48,773 nt of DNA from Bacilli bacterium (GTDB lineage: Bacteria > Bacillota_I > Bacilli_A > RF39 > UBA660), in NCBI GenBank assembly GCA_017626405.1, contig JAGAIS010000007.1:72280-121052 (forward strand), in the 5' to 3' direction. The position numbers and the translations under genes are program-made. The notes below the pieces were generated by a model. The model had not been told where the DNA came from. It made no database searches and saw only the letters and a program-made list of their open reading frames with translations. Positions within the stretch are counted from its first letter, which is position 1; every line of letters starts with the position of its first letter. This document shows, one piece after another, positions 31,798 to 38,651 of the stretch.

Positions 31798-32753
31798 ATT
31801 TGGGAAATGTCTATGTTAATGATTATTATTCAATAGGTGGACCCGATGAAGGTGAAAGTAATATTAGAAATTATGATTTAATCATGAAAGATTTGGATTA
31901 TGGAGAATCTACTTTTGAAAATGCTGAAGTCAAAATGCAAAAGACCGTTTTATCTAATCTATTGAGTCGAAATAAAGTTGATTTAGTTATAGGAGGAGAT
32001 CTTTCCAATCAAATTGGTATCATGAATAAATCGATGGAGTATTTTAACTTGCCATTTATTGGAGTTTATAATGCATGTGCTACATTTATCGAATCGTTGA
32101 TAATTGCGTCTTCTTTTATAGGCTCAAAAATGTCTAAATCAATAGTTACATTAACTTCTAGTCATGTAAACTCATCTGAAAGACAATTTAGATTTCCAAT
32201 TGAATACGGATCTATTAGAAAAAATTATCAAACAACTACTATGACGGGAGCTATTGGTGCGGTTCTATCGAGTAAAAAGAGTAAAATTAAATTAATCTCA
32301 GCAACTATTGGAAATGTAATAGATTACGATGTAACTGATGTTGCTAATATGGGTTCTATTATGGCACCAGCCGCATCTAATACAATTTATAACCATTTGA
32401 AAAATACGAAGACTACTATTGATGATTATGATGCGATAATAACCGGAGACTTAGGAAGTCTAGGATTAAAAATTTTAACTAATTTATTAAAGTTAGAACA
32501 CGGAATAATAACTGATAAGATAATGGATGCCGGTTCTCTAATGTTTAGGTGCCATCAAGAAAAGTTAGCTGGAGCATCGGGACCGACTGTACTTCCAATA
32601 TTTTTCTTTAATCATATATTACGTGATAAAAAATATAAAAGAGTATTGCTTATTGGAACAGGAGCCTTACATAATCCAACAATGGTAAATCAACATAATT
32701 CCATTCCTGCAATTGCTCATCTAATAGAAATCGAGGTTAACCATGATAATTAA
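31785..32753 (+). CDS. spoVAD: Stage V sporulation protein AD
   Basis: A protein of 322 residues, a soluble thiolase-like fold protein. Matching segments include NVYVNDYYSIGGPDEGE near the N-terminus, GVYNACATFIESL around the former active-site cysteine, SHVNSSERQFRFPIEYG, and HPTM-like GTGALHNPTMVNQ at the end. SpoVAD binds dipicolinic acid and, with SpoVAC and SpoVAE, handles its uptake into the spore core. It is slightly shorter than the Bacillus protein (338). It overlaps both neighbours by 11-13 bases, showing a tightly coupled AC-AD-AE unit. Confidence 0.95.
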   Translation: MYTINLGNVYVNDYYSIGGPDEGESNIRNYDLIMKDLDYGESTFENAEVKMQKTVLSNLLSRNKVDLVIGGDLSNQIGIMNKSMEYFNLPFIGVYNACATFIESLIIASSFIGSKMSKSIVTLTSSHVNSSERQFRFPIEYGSIRKNYQTTTMTGAIGAVLSSKKSKIKLISATIGNVIDYDVTDVANMGSIMAPAASNTIYNHLKNTKTTIDDYDAIITGDLGSLGLKILTNLLKLEHGIITDKIMDAGSLMFRCHQEKLAGASGPTVLPIFFFNHILRDKKYKRVLLIGTGALHNPTMVNQHNSIPAIAHLIEIEVNHDN

Positions 32754-33066
32754 ATCGTTTATATTTGCTGGAGCAATATGTGCTATTGCTCAAATAATTA
32801 AAGATCATACAAATTTAACTAGTGGACATATTACAAGTTTATTTGTTGTAATCGGTTCAATTTTGGGATTCTTTGGAATATATGATGCTATCGTATCATT
32901 CGTTGGTGGTGGAGCTAATGTAGTAATTATGTCATTCGGGAATTCTCTTTACAATGCAGCAGTTGAGGAAGGAATATTCAATATGCTTATTGGTGGAAGC
33001 GTAGGTATAATATCATCGATTGTCTTTGCCTCAATAATAACTATTCTATTTAAGACGAGAAGTTAG
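32743..33066 (+). CDS. spoVAE: Stage V sporulation protein AE (SpoVAEb type)
   Basis: A protein of 107 residues, almost wholly hydrophobic, with three to four membrane helices and the conserved GHITSLFVVIGSILGFFGIYD and SFVGGGANVVIMSFGNSL segments. It is the third member of the minimal dipicolinate channel AC-AD-AE(b). The start lies 11 bases inside spoVAD. No terminator was found directly after it; the next gene begins 70 bases on and has its own ribosome site. Confidence 0.94.
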   Translation: MIIKSFIFAGAICAIAQIIKDHTNLTSGHITSLFVVIGSILGFFGIYDAIVSFVGGGANVVIMSFGNSLYNAAVEEGIFNMLIGGSVGIISSIVFASIITILFKTRS

Positions 33067-33136
33067 TTTAAAGACAAATTGAAGTAAAACTTGTTAAATT
33101 GACTAAATATATTTATAATTATAATAGGTGAAGATA

Positions 33137-34384
33137 ATGAATAGTAGATTGAGCATTAATAGTTTATTTATAATATTTGCCATTCTTTTTAGTGTTATTC
33201 TCACAATAAGTATCTATAGTTTAAATATCGAGTCAAAATATATGAGTAAAGTAAATGATATAAATGAGACAATAGATATTAATTCATCTAAGTTAAATGT
33301 TAGATATATTAAAGGCAATATGATTGATGAAAAAATACAATATGGAAATATAGTATCTAAAGTAATTGAAATAAAGAATAAAGGAGATATTGATTTAACA
33401 TATGCCATTAATCTAAACGAATCAGAAATATCAAATAGATATTTGACTTTTCGCATATATGAATCTTCTAGTTTTGATGAAAATTCCTTTGTTGCTCTTT
33501 CTAAAGAAGAATTCTTAAGTGATAGTATAAATCTAGGATATAATTTCTATGTGAGTGCTAAATCTACAAAGTATATAAGAATAGTATTTAAATCTAACTA
33601 TGAAGATGGACTTACAGATATTAAAGGTATTCTTAAAGTCACATCCAATCTATCAGAAAAAGATGTTTTTATTAGCAATGTCAATTTAATACTTAGTAAT
33701 TTAATTATGAAGATAAAAGAATTAAATGGAATAAATGTTTCGGGGATATATATTATCAATGTAGATGAACTAGAACTTCCAAATTATAATGGTTACATCT
33801 TGATAAACGCTGAAGATATAAGTGATTTAAAGTTTTACTTATCTATCTACAATGATAAATATATGGTAATAAACTTACTTGAAAAAAACTTAAAAAGCAG
33901 TAATATTCAACCAATTTCTAATGATATTATTGTTAAATTAAATGAAGAATATGTATGTAAGAGTTATTCTAAGAAGTCGTGTCTTAACTTTTCTAGTCTT
34001 GAATACAATCCAAAAGGGGGAAGAGAAAATTTCTATAATGAAGTTCAAGAAGTTATAAAGAAAGTTCAAAATAATTTTTCGGGTGACAGACATGTTTATG
34101 TTTATAGTGTTCGAGAAGATATAGAAAATAATACTAATTTAGAAGGTTTTATTTTAATTGATAATCAATCGGGAAATCCGGAATATTATTTATATGTTCA
34201 CAATTACCTATTTATGATTTCTGGATATAATTATTCTAAACTGGGAAATTTTAAAAGCAATTCTAATACAATTCGAGCATATAATAATACGGCATTTAAT
34301 CTAACGAATAGCAAGAGTAAAGTTTGTGAGTTTTCCAACTTTTCAAATTGTGTAGATCGATATGGAAATCCAATAATAGAATAG
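33137..34384 (+). CDS. Membrane-anchored extracellular protein of unknown family
   Basis: A protein of 415 residues. One N-terminal membrane helix or uncut signal (about 9-30) is followed by a beta-rich segment (VIEIKNKGDIDLTYAINL) that resembles the Ig-like or TasA/camelysin-like domains of surface proteins. The C-terminal part has four cysteines in two close pairs (CKSYSKKSC and CEFSNFSNC) that may form disulfides. It follows spoVAE by 70 bases and could be expressed in the spore or mother cell, but no evidence beyond position supports this. AGGTGA precedes the ATG at 33137. Function unknown. Confidence 0.7.
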   Translation: MNSRLSINSLFIIFAILFSVILTISIYSLNIESKYMSKVNDINETIDINSSKLNVRYIKGNMIDEKIQYGNIVSKVIEIKNKGDIDLTYAINLNESEISNRYLTFRIYESSSFDENSFVALSKEEFLSDSINLGYNFYVSAKSTKYIRIVFKSNYEDGLTDIKGILKVTSNLSEKDVFISNVNLILSNLIMKIKELNGINVSGIYIINVDELELPNYNGYILINAEDISDLKFYLSIYNDKYMVINLLEKNLKSSNIQPISNDIIVKLNEEYVCKSYSKKSCLNFSSLEYNPKGGRENFYNEVQEVIKKVQNNFSGDRHVYVYSVREDIENNTNLEGFILIDNQSGNPEYYLYVHNYLFMISGYNYSKLGNFKSNSNTIRAYNNTAFNLTNSKSKVCEFSNFSNCVDRYGNPIIE

Positions 34385-34417
34385 AAATAAGAATAGAAAA
34401 CTATTCTTATTTTTTTT
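34385..34417 (+). terminator. Intrinsic terminator closing the sigF-spoVA region
   Basis: Perfect 12-base stem AAATAAGAATAG (34385-34396) / CTATTCTTATTT (34401-34412), AAAA loop and T run. Confidence 0.92.
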
Positions 34418-34468
34418 ACATTTATTTGGAATATTATCTATTGCTTTCATAAAAATAGGGGTCTAACT

Positions 34469-34485
34469 CTTATTGATTTAATAAG
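34469..34485 (+). promoter_or_regulatory. Inverted repeat over the -35 region of the arylsulfotransferase operon
   Basis: CTTATT-GATTT-AATAAG, centred where the -35 of the promoter at 34493-34501 would lie. A possible operator; AT-rich repeats of this length also arise by chance. Confidence 0.25.
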
Positions 34486-34492
34486 GATGCTT

Positions 34493-34501
34493 TGTTATAA
34501 T
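34493..34501 (+). promoter_or_regulatory. Extended -10 promoter
   Basis: TGTTATAAT, an exact extended -10, lies 25 bases before the ATG at 34527 and follows a strong terminator, so a new operon begins here. Confidence 0.6.
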
Positions 34502-34526
34502 TATTTTGATAATAGGGGTGATGAAA

Positions 34527-35408
34527 ATGAAAAGAAAACTAACTATCATTATTTCTATATTAATAGCATTATTACTTATTATTAGTATGTATATAGTGAT
34601 AATTAATAATGGTTATACTAATAGACAAATAGATAATTTCATAGATAGATATGAAGAATTCTATAAGTATATAAGTATGCATCCAATATATGATGAGGGA
34701 ACTATTGATATTAATGCTAACTATCGAGGGGCTCATGGTGAAAACTATCCAAATAGGTTTGTCTTTGACTATAAGTTAGATAATTCAAATATTATTTTTT
34801 CAAATGGAGATGGATACAGGGAATATGGTTATGATAATAAAATATTTGAATTTATTAAAAATATTAGAAAGTTAGATAAAAATACTCTAAGAAAGATAAT
34901 TGATGAATCAAAAATAGAGGGAAATCGAATAATTATCGATAGAGAGAAGATAAATGATATTACCGATTTAAGTATTGATAATATGAGTATTACATTTGAA
35001 TCCGAAAATATAGTAAAAAGATTAAAGAGAATAGTTATTGACATAGATAATATGGAGATTTCTATTCAAGGTGAGAATATTAAAATTAATTATAAAGATA
35101 ATGTTATAAATATAAATAAGAATTCAGCGGGGTACTATCTAAGTATTAATGATGAACTAAAGATGAATGCTTTTTTAAATGACAACAAAAATACTTATAG
35201 CATTATTATTAAAGATAAAGTTTTAAGAGTAGAAGTTAGTGATACTGAATTAATAGTATTTGGAGGTTTCGAATCAGCTATATATAATAGTATAGAAATT
35301 ACTTCAAATAAAAATAAATCCAATATTGTTAAAAATAGGGAACTAGAATTAAATGATATTGCAGTTTTAAGGTATTTCACTAATGCTGATTTATCTTTTT
35401 GGAAATAG
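34527..35408 (+). CDS. Membrane-anchored extracellular protein beside arylsulfotransferase
   Basis: A protein of 294 residues with one N-terminal helix (about 5-26) and a polar, beta-rich domain of repeated short strands (for example NMEISIQGENIKINYKDN and NVININKN), recalling LolA-like or DUF4097-like folds, but no family is recognised. The ATG at 34527 is 7 bases after AGGGGTG; an ATG at 34521 is possible. It lies 8 bases before the arylsulfotransferase gene and is probably co-expressed, so it may be an accessory surface protein. Confidence 0.65.
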   Translation: MKRKLTIIISILIALLLIISMYIVIINNGYTNRQIDNFIDRYEEFYKYISMHPIYDEGTIDINANYRGAHGENYPNRFVFDYKLDNSNIIFSNGDGYREYGYDNKIFEFIKNIRKLDKNTLRKIIDESKIEGNRIIIDREKINDITDLSIDNMSITFESENIVKRLKRIVIDIDNMEISIQGENIKINYKDNVININKNSAGYYLSINDELKMNAFLNDNKNTYSIIIKDKVLRVEVSDTELIVFGGFESAIYNSIEITSNKNKSNIVKNRELELNDIAVLRYFTNADLSFWK

Positions 35409-35416
35409 GAGGTAAT

Positions 35417-37318
35417 ATGAAAAAAATAATATTTGTAATAGTAACTATTGTTTTAATTAGTGTAGGTAGTATATTATTATATTTAAATTTTAAAGAGGAA
35501 AAGGGAATCAATTTGGAGGGACATCAAGTAAGTCTTTTACTAAATCAAGTAGATAATCAAAAAGCTATAAATGCCCGATTAAATAAGATTTCATCATCTA
35601 AGAAGTATACTTTATCAAATCCTTATTATGAATTAAATCCATACAAGATAAGTCCATTATCAGCTATTATTATATTTAGTACAGATGATGATGTACCTGT
35701 AGACTTGTATGTTAATGATGTATATGTGACGAGAGTTGAATCAGCTAAAGATCATGTTATACCAGTATATGGTCTATATGAAGATTTTGAAAATAAGATT
35801 AAGTTAGTTACTGATATTGGAGAATCGGAAGTAGTTATTAAGACCGAAAAAAGCAATATAGAATATCCTTTAAATGTAAAATATGCTTCTAATAGTTTAA
35901 ATAACCAAGACATGTATTTCACTGTTGCTTCCTATAAGACATATCTTACAGGCTGGGATATTGAAGGAAAACTAAGGTTCTATTTGACAGTTGATAATCG
36001 CATGGATGTTGAATGGCTTGACAATGGTCATTTCCTTATTGGAACATCTCAAGGTCAATTTGCGGAAAATTTTGTGTCTTTTGTCGAGATGGACTATTTA
36101 GGCAAAATATATAATTATTATGTTCCGTCGAATGGATATTCTTTTGAATTTCAGAATTTAAGTGATAATAGTATCATGCTTGCAGGAGGAAATAATCCGG
36201 TATATATTGATGAACAAGTAATTTATACAATTGATCCAAATGATGGAAAGACTATCGATTTAATTAATCTATCATCTATTATATTAGATATTGATCCCGA
36301 GTTTAATAAGATTTATTTAGGACAAAAAGCAATTAGAAATGCCTTCTATTATAATGAAACTACTGATGAATTATTAGTTTCTTTTAGAGGTCTTGATGCA
36401 GTGCTTTCCTATAACTTTAAAGCTAAGTCTTTAAATTGGATATTTACTGATCCAAATAATGAGGCTTTCCAAAGCGAAGTATGGAAGGATTATTTAGTTA
36501 CTACTAAAAATGGACGTTATCCGATGGGAGAACATTCTGTTATTTTTACTAGTGATGGAAATATTGCTTTCTTCAATAATGGATATGATCGACTACATGG
36601 ATTTGAAAATGGAGGTAACGATTCAGTTAGTTTCTATAAGAATAATTACTCTTCAGTTGATATATTTAATATAAATGGTAATAATGCTAAACTCGTTTGG
36701 AGTTATGACGATAATAAATCGATGTTTTCTCATCAATATGGTTCTGTTAATGAGACAAATTTAGGATATTTAATGAACTTTGGATATAACTTAAAGGATG
36801 ATTATCGAGCAAGTGAATCTGGTCTTTTAAGTGAAGCAGAATTAAGCCCAGAACATATTTATTCACGAATCATAGAGGTTGATAAGAATAAAAATGTCAT
36901 ATTTGATGCTACTTGTGAAGAGGGAAAATTTAGAGCATTTAAGCACAATTTATATAATGAAACTACATCTAATACGATATTATATAAACTAAATATATTT
37001 AATAATTTGGAATCGGATAGATTAACAAAAAAGCAATCTAGTGATATCAATTTAGATGAAGCACAAGAGTGGATTTATTCTTTTGAATTAACAGAAAATA
37101 CTTTAACTACAAATTATCAAATAGCAGAAAGTGATGATATAGATTTATATTTTGTCAATAAAAAAGGAGAAATATATATATTAAATTATAAGGATAGAGA
37201 TAATTCTAAACTTAAGAGAATATTTAATTTGAATTTAAGTGATGATGTCTATCGCGTTTATGTATCTTTGAACGATAATTTATTTAAGATTGATACTATT
37301 TATGTAGAAAAGCATTAA
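35417..37318 (+). CDS. Arylsulfotransferase (ASST), membrane-anchored
   Basis: A protein of 633 residues. An N-terminal helix (about 3-22) places it outside the membrane. An Ig-like N-terminal ASST domain (NPYKISPLSAIIIF) precedes a six-bladed propeller with typical segments WLDNGHFLIGT, MGEHSVIFTSDGNIAFFNNG and FSHQYGSV. The histidines in these segments are candidates for the active-site histidines of Escherichia coli AssT, one of which carries the sulfate. ASST moves sulfate between phenolic compounds without PAPS. No dsbL/dsbI pair is adjacent, unlike Enterobacteria. GGAGG precedes the ATG at 35417; an upstream in-frame TTG overlaps the previous gene. Confidence 0.85.
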   Translation: MKKIIFVIVTIVLISVGSILLYLNFKEEKGINLEGHQVSLLLNQVDNQKAINARLNKISSSKKYTLSNPYYELNPYKISPLSAIIIFSTDDDVPVDLYVNDVYVTRVESAKDHVIPVYGLYEDFENKIKLVTDIGESEVVIKTEKSNIEYPLNVKYASNSLNNQDMYFTVASYKTYLTGWDIEGKLRFYLTVDNRMDVEWLDNGHFLIGTSQGQFAENFVSFVEMDYLGKIYNYYVPSNGYSFEFQNLSDNSIMLAGGNNPVYIDEQVIYTIDPNDGKTIDLINLSSIILDIDPEFNKIYLGQKAIRNAFYYNETTDELLVSFRGLDAVLSYNFKAKSLNWIFTDPNNEAFQSEVWKDYLVTTKNGRYPMGEHSVIFTSDGNIAFFNNGYDRLHGFENGGNDSVSFYKNNYSSVDIFNINGNNAKLVWSYDDNKSMFSHQYGSVNETNLGYLMNFGYNLKDDYRASESGLLSEAELSPEHIYSRIIEVDKNKNVIFDATCEEGKFRAFKHNLYNETTSNTILYKLNIFNNLESDRLTKKQSSDINLDEAQEWIYSFELTENTLTTNYQIAESDDIDLYFVNKKGEIYILNYKDRDNSKLKRIFNLNLSDDVYRVYVSLNDNLFKIDTIYVEKH

Positions 37319-37333
37319 TTAATGCTTTTTTTT
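37308..37333 (+). terminator. Intrinsic terminator of arylsulfotransferase operon
   Basis: Stem AAAAGCATT (37308-37316) / AATGCTTTT (37321-37329) with AATT loop, followed by T residues. Confidence 0.88.
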
Positions 37334-37372
37334 AATTTATTTGATAGAATATATATGTAAGTAGGGATTATT

Positions 37373-38125
37373 ATGAGAAAGAAATTACTATACATTATTA
37401 TATCTTTATCTATTTTTGTTCTTATATTAATAGCTATAAATTTAGTAGATATTATTAATGTAAAAAAAGAGAGAGAGTATCAAAAATTAAAATCTGCTTT
37501 AAAGGTGTTATATATAGAATTAAATAATTCTGATTTGAGTATCATTAGAGGTGAAAAACTCAATATAGATTATAATAAGAAAGATATTGATATTACTATC
37601 AATGACAAAAAAGTTTATATAAGTGAGAAGAATAATCAATCCAGTAATATTGAAATAGCAATTCCAAATGATTTTACATTCAATCAATTATCTATAAAAA
37701 CTAATAAAGGCAATATTAATCTAAGTAGTATTGTGTGTGAATTTTTCTCCGTCAGTAGTGAATCGGGAAATGTTTCAATTGATAACTTCAATATAACTAA
37801 TAAAACAGATCTTGCTATTAATTCTAGTAATATGAATATTAAAGATTCTATGATGCACAATGTGGATGTCTTTATTAAAGATGGAAGTTTAACATATGAT
37901 GGAATATTAGATGGGAAAAATGAAATCAACACATCGAGTGGAACTTTAAATTTCAATTTAGATGATAAACTAGACAACTATCAAATTATAATACTTGATA
38001 ATAATAAAAATATTAAAGTGAATAATAAAACTATTAATAATGAGTCATATACAAAAGGAAATAAAATAATTAAAATTAATGGAAAAGGTAAGATAGAAAT
38101 AAATGGAGATGTAACTTATGAATAA
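37373..38125 (+). CDS. DUF4097-like anchored beta-repeat protein
   Basis: A protein of 250 residues with an N-terminal membrane helix (about 6-25) and a beta-helix-like domain of repeated short strands with the DUF4097 flavour (LSIKTNKGNINLSS, VSSESGNVSIDNF, LAINSSNMNIKDS, NTSSGTLNFNL). These proteins are common in Firmicutes next to small membrane proteins or regulators and are annotated as putative adhesins; their job is not known. It overlaps the next gene by 8 bases. Confidence 0.75.
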   Translation: MRKKLLYIIISLSIFVLILIAINLVDIINVKKEREYQKLKSALKVLYIELNNSDLSIIRGEKLNIDYNKKDIDITINDKKVYISEKNNQSSNIEIAIPNDFTFNQLSIKTNKGNINLSSIVCEFFSVSSESGNVSIDNFNITNKTDLAINSSNMNIKDSMMHNVDVFIKDGSLTYDGILDGKNEINTSSGTLNFNLDDKLDNYQIIILDNNKNIKVNNKTINNESYTKGNKIIKINGKGKIEINGDVTYE

Positions 38126-38300
38126 GAAAAATAGTAAAAATGATACGAAGATATATTTTATGCCAATAGGTATGTGCCTAGGAATGATTATTGGTTCGAT
38201 AGTTGGAATACAGATAAAAAATGTATTTCTTTCAATGTGTATTGCTATCGGGATAGGTACAGTTATTGGATTAATAATTGATAAGATTTTTTACAAATAA
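38118..38300 (+). CDS. Small glycine-rich two-helix membrane protein
   Basis: A protein of 60 residues with two membrane helices of glycine-zipper type (CLGMIIGSIVGIQI and IAIGIGTVIGLIID). It overlaps the DUF4097-like gene, with GGAGATG before the ATG, so the two are likely partners in the membrane. Function unknown. Confidence 0.65.
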   Translation: MNKKNSKNDTKIYFMPIGMCLGMIIGSIVGIQIKNVFLSMCIAIGIGTVIGLIIDKIFYK

Positions 38301-38327
38301 AAAAAGTTGCTATTAAGCAGCTTTTTT
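38300..38327. terminator. Bidirectional terminator between small membrane gene and rpmB
   Basis: Stem AAAAAAGTTGCT (38300-38311) pairs with AGCAGCTTTTTT (38316-38327, one G-T pair). It contains the rpmB stop codon on the minus strand and serves both genes. Confidence 0.85.
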
Positions 38328-38480
38328 AGTTGACTTCCATTCACGATTAGTTAAATCGTACTTAACACCATCGATTCTCTTAGTTTGTCTATTTAATTTT
38401 TGTTTCTTTTTTGTAGCATTCATAGCATGGCTTCTCGAATTTCCAGTTAATGGTTTTCTATCAGTTTTAATCTTTGTCAT
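38313..38480 (-). CDS. rpmB: 50S ribosomal protein L28 (bL28)
   Basis: A minus-strand frame of 55 residues whose translation shows the bL28 core: PLTGNSRSHAMNATKKK near residues 10-26, then a basic stretch RQTKRIDGVKYDLTNREWKS. GGAGGG lies 6 bases before the ATG at 38480 and a full consensus promoter lies further upstream. bL28 is usually about 62 residues in Firmicutes; this one is slightly short and lacks cysteines. It is easily missed because of its length. The gene stands alone, as rpmB often does. Confidence 0.93.
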   Translation of the reverse strand: MTKIKTDRKPLTGNSRSHAMNATKKKQKLNRQTKRIDGVKYDLTNREWKSTKKAA

Positions 38481-38510
38481 CGTTTTCCCTCCATTCGCAA
38501 TTTCGTAAAG

Positions 38511-38539
38511 ATTATATCAATTATTATATTATAAGTCAA
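38511..38539 (-). promoter_or_regulatory. Consensus promoter of rpmB
   Basis: On the minus strand, TTGACT (38534-38539) and TATAAT (38511-38516) with a 17-base spacer, 30 bases upstream of the rpmB ATG. Confidence 0.8.
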
Positions 38540-38606
38540 CCTTTTTTGGTGTATTTAGTATTTTCTAAAACTCCTATAATTTGCTTATAGTCTAATAATT
38601 ATTTTA

Positions 38607-38635
38607 TTGTCAATATCAAACATATGTTGTATAAT
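38607..38635 (+). promoter_or_regulatory. Promoter of dnaE
   Basis: TTGTCA (38607-38612) and TATAAT (38630-38635) with a 17-base spacer, followed by TTAGGTGAT before the ATG at 38652. Confidence 0.75.
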
Positions 38636-38651
38636 TTGATTAGGTGATAAT

